Shown piece by piece: positions 21,492 to 28,898 of a DNA stretch of 32,183 nucleotides; the first letter of the stretch is position 1, and the number at the start of each line of letters is the position of its first letter. This stretch comes from CAYYYW01 sp964476245. Lineage in GTDB: Bacteria; Patescibacteriota; Microgenomatia; UBA1406; HO2-37-13b. The position numbers and the translations under genes are program-made. The notes under the pieces were generated by a model. It had not been told where the DNA came from, searched no databases, and saw only the letters and a program-made list of their open reading frames with translations. The stretch lies in assembly GCA_964476245.1 (NCBI GenBank), contig CAYYYW010000011.1, positions 1-32,183 of the forward strand, in the 5' to 3' direction.

Positions 21492-22601
21492 ATGAAAAAA
21501 TGTAAACAAAAGATGTTTCGATCAGACGTTGTAGGAAGTATGCTTAGACCAAAATTTTTATTAAAAGCACAAGAACTAATAAAAAAAGGACAAATCACGT
21601 CTGTTGAATTTATTGCTGCAGAGGATAAAGCAATAAAAGAAGCGGTAAAAATCCAAGAAAAAGCCGGGGTTAATGTTCTGACAGACGGAGAAATGCGACG
21701 ACCGGTATTTTGCCATAATTTTGTCAAAGCAGTTGACGGGTTTAAATGGAATATTTCCGGGAACTCAGTTATTTGGTTTAACATGAAAGGGAAAAAAATT
21801 GTCGATCCAGTAACTGTAGGAGTAGTTAAAAAAATTAAAAAAAAGCATGATATTTCGGTTGACGAGTTTTCTTTTTTAAGAGGAATCACGGCTAAACCGA
21901 AAAAAATTACTATTCCTAGTCCGACGATGATGAGTTATTACTTTGTCCCGGGAATCTCTGATAAAATTTATCCGAATCCAATTAAATATTTACATGAGGT
22001 AACCCAAATATTAAAGGAGGGAGTGACAGAGTTAGAGCGGATCGGAGCAGCATATATACAAGTAGATGCGCCGGAGTTTGGCATGCTTCTTGATCCTATT
22101 CAACAACAATGGTTTGCTAGAAAAGGATTTGACCCAGACAGTCTTATCCATGAGGGAATTGAAATGATTAATGAAGTATTAAAAGACTTTTCTGGTATAA
22201 AAGCTCTTCATATCTGCCGAGGCAATGATAAAAATCGTTTTATGGCCAGAGGAGGATATGAAAAAATTGCTAAAGTAGTCTTTAAGAAAGCCAAAGTAGA
22301 TAGATTCTTACTAGAATACGACAGTGATAGGGCTGGTAACTTTTCTCCTTTACATCATGTGTCTAGGGATAAAATCGTAGTATTAGGTCTCATATCTACA
22401 AAAACGCCAGCACTTGAAAAGATACATGAAGTTGTAAAAAGAATAAAAGAAGCGACGAAATTTATACCAATTGAACGTTTGGCGATCAGCACTCAATGCG
22501 GGTTTGCATCAGTAGCAAAAGGAAACAGTCTGACATTTAGAGATCAAGAAAATAAATTAAAACTAGTATCGAAAATAGCGAGGAAAGTATGGAATGATTA
22601 A
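21492..22601 (+). CDS. Core MetE-type (cobalamin-independent methionine synthase C-domain) methyltransferase
   Basis: 369 residues from ATG 21492, two bases after the previous stop; the frame is open further upstream but overlaps that gene. It matches only the catalytic C-terminal domain of MetE: RSDVVGSMLRP, DGEMRRPVFCHNF, YIQVDAPEFGMLLD, LHICRGN, LLEYDSDRAGNF and ISTQCGFAS. The zinc ligands His and Cys of HIC, Glu of LLEYD and Cys of TQCG are all present. Full MetE has a second N-terminal domain of similar size; standalone core-MetE occurs in archaea and some bacteria and may use a methylcorrinoid protein as donor. The methyl acceptor need not be homocysteine. Confidence 0.85.
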   Translation: MKKCKQKMFRSDVVGSMLRPKFLLKAQELIKKGQITSVEFIAAEDKAIKEAVKIQEKAGVNVLTDGEMRRPVFCHNFVKAVDGFKWNISGNSVIWFNMKGKKIVDPVTVGVVKKIKKKHDISVDEFSFLRGITAKPKKITIPSPTMMSYYFVPGISDKIYPNPIKYLHEVTQILKEGVTELERIGAAYIQVDAPEFGMLLDPIQQQWFARKGFDPDSLIHEGIEMINEVLKDFSGIKALHICRGNDKNRFMARGGYEKIAKVVFKKAKVDRFLLEYDSDRAGNFSPLHHVSRDKIVVLGLISTKTPALEKIHEVVKRIKEATKFIPIERLAISTQCGFASVAKGNSLTFRDQENKLKLVSKIARKVWND

Positions 22602-22629
22602 ACATTGTTGTTTATTTATAAGTTTTATT

Positions 22630-22635
22630 TATAAT
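22630..22635 (+). promoter_or_regulatory. -10 box of tyrS
   Basis: TATAAT at 22630-22635 lies seven bases before the tyrS ATG; a weak TTGTTG-like -35 lies about 18 bases upstream. It implies a leaderless or nearly leaderless transcript independent of the attenuated operon. Confidence 0.5.
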
Positions 22636-22642
22636 AAATCAC

Positions 22643-23749
22643 ATGACCATTGAAGATCGTTTAAATCTTATCAAACAAGTCGGTGAAGAAATCACCACTG
22701 AAGAAGAGTTAAAAAAATTATTAGAAAGCGGTGAACAACTGATTGCCTATGATGGCTTTGAACCTTCAGGTCAAATACATATTGCTCAAGGGATCTTACG
22801 AGCTATCAATATCAACAAAATAATTAAAGCTGGAATAAAATTTAAAATGTTGGTCGCCGACTGGCATGCTTTAGCTAATAATAAGCTTGGCGGAGATTTG
22901 GAAAAAATTCAAACAACCGGAAAATATTTTATAGAAGTCTGGAAAGCCTCGAGGATGGATCTTTCTCGAGTAGAATTTGTCTGGGCCTCGGACATGGTTA
23001 AAAACAGCGATTACTGGAAATTGGTTCTTCAGATTGGCAGAACCAACTTACTGCGACGTTTTATACGAACGGCCGAAATGATGGGTCGAGAAGAATCTTT
23101 GGATGCCTTGACCGGAGCAAATATCATCTATTCCTGTATGCAGGTAGCGGATATTTTTACCTTAGGCGCCAAAATTACCCAATTAGGGATGGATCAACGA
23201 AAAGTTAATATGCTGGCGCGGGAAATTGGGCCACAACTTGGTTTTTGGAAGCCGGTGGTAGTTAGTCATCATATGCTGATGGGTCTTATAAAACCGCCAA
23301 CCCCCGTAGGGACAATTCATGAATTGTCCCTACAAAATGACAAAACCGCCCGCATCATCGCCCTTAAAATGTCCAAATCCCATCCTGACTCGGCCATTTT
23401 TATGACCGACACCTTTGAAGATATTAAACGAAAAATCACCAAAGCTTTTTGTCCCGAAGGAACAATTGAAGAAAACCCAATTTTGGAATATTGCCGCTAT
23501 ATCCTTTTTGAATCCTTCGGCAAACTCACAATTGAACGACCGCAAAAATTTGGCGGAACAATAATTGTAAACTCTTATGCGGAGCTGGAAAAACTTTTTA
23601 GCCAAAAATTAATTCATCCCCAAGATCTCAAAAACAGCGTCATTCTTCTTTTAGACAAACTCCTCCGGCCTGTCCGCCAACATTTTATGAAAGACCCGAA
23701 TGCCAAAGCGTTACTTGAAAAAGTCCAAAGTTACCAAGTCACAAGATAA
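22643..23749 (+). CDS. tyrS: Tyrosyl-tRNA synthetase, archaeal/eukaryotic type
   Basis: 368 residues. Class I signatures are YDGFEPSGQIHIAQG (HIGH-like HIAQ) and ALKMSKSHPDSAIFM (KMSKS). The flanks VADWHALANNKLGGDLEKI and YSCMQVADIFTLG are those of archaeal and eukaryotic TyrRS; the common bacterial enzyme has a different YxGxDPTA motif and a C-terminal S4 domain, absent here. It charges tRNA-Tyr with tyrosine. A perfect 28-base palindrome at 23306-23333 adds codons (PVGTIHELSLQ) just before the KMSKS loop. It follows the T-box operon on the same strand but also has its own -10 box. A 5' remnant of a similar gene lies 2.5 kb upstream. Confidence 0.9.
   Translation: MTIEDRLNLIKQVGEEITTEEELKKLLESGEQLIAYDGFEPSGQIHIAQGILRAININKIIKAGIKFKMLVADWHALANNKLGGDLEKIQTTGKYFIEVWKASRMDLSRVEFVWASDMVKNSDYWKLVLQIGRTNLLRRFIRTAEMMGREESLDALTGANIIYSCMQVADIFTLGAKITQLGMDQRKVNMLAREIGPQLGFWKPVVVSHHMLMGLIKPPTPVGTIHELSLQNDKTARIIALKMSKSHPDSAIFMTDTFEDIKRKITKAFCPEGTIEENPILEYCRYILFESFGKLTIERPQKFGGTIIVNSYAELEKLFSQKLIHPQDLKNSVILLLDKLLRPVRQHFMKDPNAKALLEKVQSYQVTR
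23306..23333 (+). repeat. Perfect 28-bp palindrome inside tyrS
   Basis: Left arm GTAGGGACAATTCA, right arm TGAATTGTCCCTAC, no loop mismatch. It shares GTAGGG/CCCTAC ends with the repeat at 1681-1737. It is read in frame as VGTIHELSL. Confidence 0.9.
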
Positions 23750-23762
23750 GGACAGAACAAGA

Positions 23763-23794
23763 TTAAATTGTTAAATGGTTAAATTGTTAAATGG
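23763..23794 (+). repeat. Two tandem copies of TTAAATTGTTAAATGG
   Basis: Units at 23763-23778 and 23779-23794, identical. The second copy provides the first possible ATG of fmt (23791). Confidence 0.85.
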
Positions 23795-24816
23795 TTATGA
23801 AGATTAAACTCGCCTATTTCGGCACACCAGATTTTTCCGCTCGCTTTTTGGAAAAATTATTGACCGATGTATCAATTAATCAATTAATTGATGCAAAGCT
23901 CGTTGTTACTCAACCTGACAGACCAGTCGGCCGGAAACAAATTTTAACCCCATCCCCAGTAAAGTTAATGGCCAATAAATATGGAATTAGGGTTTATGAT
24001 GGAGAAATTAGAAATTGGAAACTTGTCCCGAGCGAAGTCGAGGGATTAGAAATTAGAAATTTTGATTTAGCTCTCCTCTTCGCCTTCGGAGAGATTATTC
24101 CAAAACAATTATTGTCCCTCCCAAAGCATGGTTTCTTTAACATCCATCCCTCTCTTTTGCCCAAATACCGCGGCGCCTCGCCTATCGCCTATCCTCTGAT
24201 TTTGGGTGACAAAAAAACCGGGGTGACAATTATTAAAATGGATGAAAAATTAGATCATGGTTCGATTATTGCTCAAGAGGAATTGCCAATTTTACCAACC
24301 GACCGCCGACCGGATTTAGAAATTAAACTGACAGATTTGGGTTTTGCTCTTTTTAAGAAGACTGTCTTTAATAAAGACAGTCTTCAAATAAAACCCCAAA
24401 ACCATCAACAAGCAACTTACACTAGATTACTAAAAAAATCCGACGGCTTTATTCCGTTCGAAGTATTAAAAAAAGCTTTAAAAAATCAAATTGGTGCTCA
24501 ATTTTCACCAAAAATAATTGCCGACTATAAGCAAAAAAACCCAAATTCCCTAATTACGAATTACGAATTACCAATTACTATTTTTAACCTCTTCCGCGGT
24601 CTCCATCCTTGGCCCGGCCTTTGGACCTTAATAGAACCTGCGCGGTTAAATAAAATGACGCCACGAAAAAACCGCGTAGGTTTAATGAAAAAACGCCTCA
24701 AAATCATCGATTTGGACTTAGTCGAAAATAAATTAATCATAAAAAAAGTTCAACTGGAAGGGAAAAAAGAGGTTGATTTTCAAACCTTTAATCGAAATTA
24801 TCAACTATTTCAATGA
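23791..24816 (+). CDS. fmt: Methionyl-tRNA formyltransferase
   Basis: Formylates Met-tRNA for initiation, cytoplasmic. 341 residues from ATG 23791, or 339 from ATG 23797; the latter avoids the tandem repeat and gives the usual start KIKLAYFGTPDFSARFL. N-terminal formyltransferase domain: VVTQPDRPVGRKQ, LLFAFGEIIPKQLL, FFNIHPSLLPKYRGASPI (catalytic Asn and His) and DEKLDHGSII (catalytic Asp). The C-terminal OB-like domain includes NLFRGLHPWPG. Two mobile repeats are translated in frame: 24026-24045 in the N-domain and 24358-24384 (KKTVFNKDSLQ) in the linker. All catalytic residues remain, so the protein should work despite the inserts. Confidence 0.92.
   Translation: MVMKIKLAYFGTPDFSARFLEKLLTDVSINQLIDAKLVVTQPDRPVGRKQILTPSPVKLMANKYGIRVYDGEIRNWKLVPSEVEGLEIRNFDLALLFAFGEIIPKQLLSLPKHGFFNIHPSLLPKYRGASPIAYPLILGDKKTGVTIIKMDEKLDHGSIIAQEELPILPTDRRPDLEIKLTDLGFALFKKTVFNKDSLQIKPQNHQQATYTRLLKKSDGFIPFEVLKKALKNQIGAQFSPKIIADYKQKNPNSLITNYELPITIFNLFRGLHPWPGLWTLIEPARLNKMTPRKNRVGLMKKRLKIIDLDLVENKLIIKKVQLEGKKEVDFQTFNRNYQLFQ
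24026..24045 (+). repeat. Intragenic repeat related to the CGAAGTCGAA family
   Basis: TCCCGAGCGAAGTCGAGGGA shares GAGCGAAGTCGA with the copies at 4942 and 7676. It lies between AT-rich GAAATTAGAAATT stretches and is read in frame in the fmt N-domain. Confidence 0.6.
24358..24384 (+). repeat. REP hairpin inside fmt, matching the RAYT flanks
   Basis: Arms AAGACTGTCTTT and AAAGACAGTCTT around AAT. The arms are those of the hairpins at 2922-2950 and 3690-3718 beside the Y1 transposase. Its 27 bases keep the reading frame. Confidence 0.9.
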
Positions 24817-24835
24817 CTTAATTTAACGAATACGA

Positions 24836-24865
24836 TTGTTTCAATCGATTAATCGAATGAAACAA
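24836..24865. terminator. Weak bidirectional hairpin between convergent genes
   Basis: TTGTTTCA (24836-24843) pairs with TGAAACAA (24858-24865) with an inner ATCGAT/ATCGA region. It sits between the fmt stop and the stop of the gene on the other strand. No strong T-run follows. Confidence 0.4.
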
Positions 24866-24875
24866 AAATCAGCAG

Positions 24876-25625
24876 TTATTTTCTCACCAAAATCGGCAGT
24901 CTGGTTTTGCCTTTTTTTTCAACTAAAACCATCTCTGTAGCTACGTAAAGACCTAAACTCAAAAGCTTTGCCTTCTCAACATCCCAGCCCATTTTGTCGG
25001 CTATTTCTTCAACCAACCATAAATCTAAATTAAAAGCCTGATGATTTTGATTGATATCAACATCTAAGGTTGTTTTTGGTTGAAGATTGACAATCGCCAC
25101 CTCCTCTTGGTGTTCGCCATCCAAAATTTGCAAAACAGCTCCTTGGGTTTTGCTTTTTCCAATTAACTCCTCGCCGCTTGGCAAAGTTGATAAATCAATT
25201 TGATTAACTAAATCAACTAAGTTATCCCATGACTCTTGATCCAAACCGGGCGCAGCAGAATTTAAAATATGCCAAATTTCCTGGCTTTTGTCTTTAAGTG
25301 TTTCAATTATGACGCCTAAATTATCAGCAAAGCCGCAGTCTGATTTTCCCTCATGAGCATGAGTTGAAGTATGAACTCCTAAAGGATAACCCTCTTCTTT
25401 TAAACGGTTAAAAGTCTTTCCAATAACATTAGACAAAATATTGTTTGAATGATTAAGCGCCCAATCTAAAACCGCAAAACCAAAACTTCCTCCTAACATC
25501 TGGGGGTAAGATCCATATTTTTTATTTTTAACTAATCCCGCTCTTCCATCAACACAAAATGGCGCCTGTTTTTTTGAATTAACTTTTATAAAAGGAAAAG
25601 TTTTTAATGTGTTTCCTATTGACAT
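24876..25625 (-). CDS. Unknown protein with carbonic-anhydrase-like CxDGR and His/Cys motifs
   Basis: 249 residues, no signal peptide. PFCVDGRAG places Cys24, Asp26 and Arg28 in the CxDxR pattern of beta-carbonic anhydrases. YPQMLGGSFGFAVLDWALN follows, then GVHTSTHAHEGKSDCGFADN with His85, His89, His91 and Cys97-Gly98, resembling the His...CysGly half of that zinc site. The same two motifs occur in the next gene upstream. Spacing differs from true beta-CA (usually HxxCG), so activity is not implied. The second half is mixed alpha/beta (TLDVDINQNHQAFNLDLWL). The stop of the upstream partner and this start are 17 bases apart; TATAAT lies ten bases before the ATG. Confidence 0.6.
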   Translation of the reverse strand: MSIGNTLKTFPFIKVNSKKQAPFCVDGRAGLVKNKKYGSYPQMLGGSFGFAVLDWALNHSNNILSNVIGKTFNRLKEEGYPLGVHTSTHAHEGKSDCGFADNLGVIIETLKDKSQEIWHILNSAAPGLDQESWDNLVDLVNQIDLSTLPSGEELIGKSKTQGAVLQILDGEHQEEVAIVNLQPKTTLDVDINQNHQAFNLDLWLVEEIADKMGWDVEKAKLLSLGLYVATEMVLVEKKGKTRLPILVRK

Positions 25626-25642
25626 ATTTAAATTAATTATAC

Positions 25643-27025
25643 TTAATTCAAGTGAATTGAATAATCTCTAACTTTTAATACTTTACCACTGTTTTCATCT
25701 ACTAAAATTGGAACGATTACCAAAAGACCTTTTTCAATTCTTTGTTTAATTTCTTCATCTTCTAACAGATTTTGAAAATAAACCCTAGCCGCATCTTCGG
25801 CTAAAGTTATAGTTGTTCCTTTAGTTTCTGAAATAATTAAGTTAATTGGGGTTGAGATAAACAAAATATCCGTTTCACCCTCTTCTTTCCTGTTTTTATC
25901 TAAAAGTTTAAGTTCTATCTTGATATGCTCCAACATTTCTTTTCTATCTTTTGGAACGCATCCAAAAGATTGCTCAAAATCAAATCGACCAAATAGTTTA
26001 CCAACAGGAGAAACAACCATATATCTTTCATTATGCTCTAGGTAAGGATGGTAAAACTCTTCTTCTGAGGCTAAACCAGTAACATATTGATTGGCAATCG
26101 TTCGACAAACAGTAAATAATAAGGCCTGATTTTGTTGATCTGATAAGTCTGAATAATTTTCATTGATATAATTTCTGGCTCGGTTCGATTCTGCGCTCAT
26201 CAAATATTCAGTTATCTCCAAAACCTTTTTTGAATATTCAATAAACGAAGAAGGGTTCGTAAAGGATTCTCTCATTGATCCAAAATCGTGACCTAATGTT
26301 TGGTTAATGTCTGAAGCTAATTCTAAGGTTAAATCTGTTGTGTTAAGTTGATTGTCTTGGTTATAATTTAAAGTCAGTCCCATAGTATCAGTATCCACCA
26401 TTGCCGCAATTGCTACTTTATTTTGGGGAGCTTTTCCTTTACTTTTCAATATCTCGTTATATTTATTTTCAATTGCCACGACTCTTTTTTCCGCCTCTGT
26501 CCAAGCCACCACGTCAGCATCGCCAATAAATTCTCCTTCACTTATTCCTAAGCTAATTCGACCACAACCATGATTTTTATGTCTTGAGCTTTTATGAGCT
26601 GTCACTATTTCCAACAATTCTCTGCCCTCATCAGCGTTTTGCTCCAAAATGCTTATAAATCTTCTATCTGTGATTGTTTTTTTATCTTTGCTTAAACCAA
26701 TTAAAGAACCAGCTACTTCTTTAGTGTTAACGGCTACTCCAAATTGATGAAGTATGGACAATCTTCCATCAATACACAAAATCACTCCGACTTTAGCATT
26801 TCCTTTTAATTTTTTTTCTTCTTCTAAAATTGCTAAAAAATTAGGGCCTTCAAGAATACCTGACATTAAATTGTTCCGATCTATGATTTCAAAAATTCTG
26901 CCTCGGGTAGCTTCTCTAATTTCAGGAAAATTAATTTTTTTTTGTAAATTATCTAAATATTGTTTTAGACTCAGAAGGAAAGGATGTTCTGTCGACTGAG
27001 CTTCTTTTCGTGTTTGCTCTTTCAT
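25643..27025 (-). CDS. Larger unknown protein with a carbonic-anhydrase-like metal-site motif
   Basis: 460 residues, soluble. VGVILCIDGRLSILHQFGVAV gives Cys84, Asp86 and Arg88 in a CxDGR motif, followed by NTKEVAGSLIG where beta-CAs have the RNAG segment. IVTAHKSSRHKNHGCGRISLG supplies His144, His149, His152 and Cys154-Gly155. Residues about 160-460 have no recognised domain; they include FISTPINLIISETKGTTITL and many charged helices. It may be a zinc enzyme related to beta-carbonic anhydrase, but the reaction is unknown. It precedes the smaller motif-sharing gene in the same direction, suggesting partners. TATTCT lies five bases before the ATG. Confidence 0.6.
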   Translation of the reverse strand: MKEQTRKEAQSTEHPFLLSLKQYLDNLQKKINFPEIREATRGRIFEIIDRNNLMSGILEGPNFLAILEEEKKLKGNAKVGVILCIDGRLSILHQFGVAVNTKEVAGSLIGLSKDKKTITDRRFISILEQNADEGRELLEIVTAHKSSRHKNHGCGRISLGISEGEFIGDADVVAWTEAEKRVVAIENKYNEILKSKGKAPQNKVAIAAMVDTDTMGLTLNYNQDNQLNTTDLTLELASDINQTLGHDFGSMRESFTNPSSFIEYSKKVLEITEYLMSAESNRARNYINENYSDLSDQQNQALLFTVCRTIANQYVTGLASEEEFYHPYLEHNERYMVVSPVGKLFGRFDFEQSFGCVPKDRKEMLEHIKIELKLLDKNRKEEGETDILFISTPINLIISETKGTTITLAEDAARVYFQNLLEDEEIKQRIEKGLLVIVPILVDENSGKVLKVRDYSIHLN

Positions 27026-27057
27026 AATTAAGAATAAGATATTGTAAACGAAGTTTT

Positions 27058-27846
27058 TTAAATCTTCAACACCAATCCAACCAAATACCCCGCCAGGGCC
27101 GAAACTATGCCGATGATCAGCATCTCTATCCCCTGTTTTAACAAATCCCTCCCCAAGGTAACTTTGGCCTTATAATATCCAACAACAAAAAGAGTTAAGG
27201 AGGTAACCATCAAAGAAGTATACATGGCTGGTTTAACCGGTAAAAAGAAAAAAGCAAGAAGAGGAATCAAAGAACCAATAATCGCTGAAACACCAACCAA
27301 AATTGCCGTGGGCAAAACTTGACTTCTCTCTATCGGCTCAAGCTTAAGCTCCTGTTCCATCATCACTTTTAACCAGACTTTTTTATCGGCAGTTATCCTA
27401 TCAATAATTTCATCTAAAACTTTGCCCCTGAAACCATAATTTTCATACAAGGCTTTTATTTCTTCTTTTTCCCCTTCTGGCATATTTTCAATTTCCCACT
27501 TTTCCCGCTCGTATTCTGATTGATAATAATCAGCCTCTGTCAGTTTTGAAGTATAGGCGACAGCCGCCATAGAAACGCTTTCGGCAAAAGTAGCCGCCAT
27601 CCCCGCCACAATAATAATCTTAGGATCCGAAGTAGCCGCCGCCACACCCAAAATAATTCCCAAAACATTAACCAAACCATCCTGCCCCCCTAAAATAATC
27701 TCTGGCAAATTAAAGGAGGTTTTGTGCTCTTCTTTATGAATTGATTTATGGATTGTTTGTCTTCGATGAGCCCGATTGGCTAATTTTTTATCCTTAGACA
27801 AATACGCCTGCCGGGCAGTGTCCACGCGGGATTTTTGGTTTAACAT
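27058..27846 (-). CDS. VIT1/CCC1-family iron or manganese transporter
   Basis: 262 residues from ATG 27846; a TTG at 27873 would add nine. The family start IILGGQDGLVNVLGIILGVA is helix 1, followed by AGMAATFAESVSMAAVAYTS (helix 2, with the conserved Glu-Ser). A cytosolic helical insert rich in Glu (YEREKWEIENMPEGEKEEI) carries metal-binding residues, as in VIT1. Three further helices follow (PTAILVGVSAIIGSLIPLL, then YTSLMVTSLTLFVVGYY, then MLIIGIVSALAGYLVGLVL). Known members export Fe2+ or Mn2+ from the cytosol. The basic N-terminus (AHRRQTIHKSIHKEEHK) is unusual. It lies upstream of the CA-like genes on the same strand, 32 bases apart. Confidence 0.88.
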   Translation of the reverse strand: MLNQKSRVDTARQAYLSKDKKLANRAHRRQTIHKSIHKEEHKTSFNLPEIILGGQDGLVNVLGIILGVAAATSDPKIIIVAGMAATFAESVSMAAVAYTSKLTEADYYQSEYEREKWEIENMPEGEKEEIKALYENYGFRGKVLDEIIDRITADKKVWLKVMMEQELKLEPIERSQVLPTAILVGVSAIIGSLIPLLAFFFLPVKPAMYTSLMVTSLTLFVVGYYKAKVTLGRDLLKQGIEMLIIGIVSALAGYLVGLVLKI

Positions 27847-27878
27847 AGTAAGTATGATAGAATATTTTAACAAATTTC

Positions 27879-28781
27879 ATGAGACTATCAGCCGCCATTG
27901 CCACTTTCAACGAAGAAAAGAATATTATCCGCTGTCTAAAATCAGTCTATAATTGGGTCGATGAGATTGTCATTGTTGACGGAAACTCAACCGATAAAAC
28001 CGTTGAAATAATTAAAAGGCTTGACAAACACCATAAAACTAAATTCTTCATCGAAGAAAATCCGCCCATGTTTCACGCCAACAAACAAAAAGCCATTGAA
28101 AGATGCACTGGTGATTGGATATTACAACTTGATGCAGACGAAGTCGTCTCAGAAGAGTTAAAAAATGAAATTAGAACCGCCGCGGTTTTAGAAACTAGTC
28201 CATCTGGAACCGCGGCGGTTAATGTCGCCTTCTGGCTTCCCCGCCTTAACTTTTTTTTGGGTCAACCGTTAAAGAAAGGCGGACAGTATCCTGATTATAC
28301 CTTAAGGCTTTATCGCAATGGAGTAGCCAAATTTCCGTGCAAGAACGTCCATGAACAGGTGACAGTCGACCCGACTGTCACCCTGAACTCGTTTCAGGAT
28401 CTAAAAAAGATGCCGAAACAAGTTCGGCATGACAATATAACAATGGAACAATCAAACAATGAAGCAATCGGCTATTTAAAAGCTCCGCTTTTGCATTATC
28501 CCTATCCCACTTTTTCCGAGTATCTTAATAAATGGAATCGTTACACCAGTTTGGAAGCAGAAAATTTAAAAAAACAAGGATTTAAACCCTCGTTTTTCAA
28601 TTTCATTAAATATTTTTGCATCCTGCCCAAATATTGGTTTTTCAAAACCTATCTTCGCCATTTAGGATTCTTAGACTGCTTCCCCGGCTTTGTTTTTTCT
28701 TTATTTTCGGCGATAAGGTTTTGGGGGATTTATGTGAATCTCTTAAAAAAATACACTAACAAAGACGCGGCCGCGGCGTAA
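27879..28781 (+). CDS. GT2 glycosyltransferase (WaaE/KdtX-like)
   Basis: 300 residues. The GT-A core has LSAAIATFNEEKNIIRCLKS, then DEIVIVDGNSTDKT and WILQLDADEVVS with the metal-binding DxD. LPRLNFFLGQPLKKGGQYPD and TLRLYRNGVAKF match LPS-core glucosyltransferase-like members. Three inverted-repeat structures are inserted in the coding sequence (28175-28220, 28359-28381 and 28376-28434), expanding the region between the catalytic core and the acceptor motif with repeat-derived peptides such as VTLNSFQDLKKMPKQVRHD. The C-terminal 30 codons are duplicated at 30702-30790. Acceptor unknown; the start is divergent from the transporter gene. Confidence 0.85.
   Translation: MRLSAAIATFNEEKNIIRCLKSVYNWVDEIVIVDGNSTDKTVEIIKRLDKHHKTKFFIEENPPMFHANKQKAIERCTGDWILQLDADEVVSEELKNEIRTAAVLETSPSGTAAVNVAFWLPRLNFFLGQPLKKGGQYPDYTLRLYRNGVAKFPCKNVHEQVTVDPTVTLNSFQDLKKMPKQVRHDNITMEQSNNEAIGYLKAPLLHYPYPTFSEYLNKWNRYTSLEAENLKKQGFKPSFFNFIKYFCILPKYWFFKTYLRHLGFLDCFPGFVFSLFSAIRFWGIYVNLLKKYTNKDAAAA
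28175..28220 (+). repeat. Intragenic inverted repeat, AACC...CCGCGGTT family
   Basis: Arms AACCGCCGCGGTT (28175-28187) and AACCGCGGCGGTT (28208-28220), perfectly complementary, with a 20-base spacer ending CCATCTGG. The spacer and arms are related to those at 9956-10000. Confidence 0.85.
28359..28434 (+). repeat. Compound REP-like repeat inside the GT2 gene
   Basis: GTGACAGTCG/CGACTGTCAC form a hairpin at 28359-28381. Overlapping it, an element runs from TGTCA (28376) to TGACA (28434) with hairpins CCTGAA/TTCAGG and GCCGAA/TTCGGC. Translated in frame it gives a peptide seen widely from this repeat type (TLNSFQDLKKMPKQVRHD). Confidence 0.85.
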
Positions 28782-28793
28782 GTAGTGCATTTT
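28705..28793 (+). repeat. 89-bp direct repeat, copy 1 (GT2 3' end)
   Basis: Covers the last 25 codons and stop of the GT2 gene plus a few bases. It matches 30702-30790 with about five mismatches and no gaps; the offset is 1997 bases. Confidence 0.9.
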
Positions 28794-28898
28794 CTTTTTT
28801 AAGTTTTAAAGAAACTCTGTATTTAAAAAACAACCCGGTCGCTACATGAAATGGAATATAAAAACCAATTTCAGAATCGAATATAATTAAATAACACC

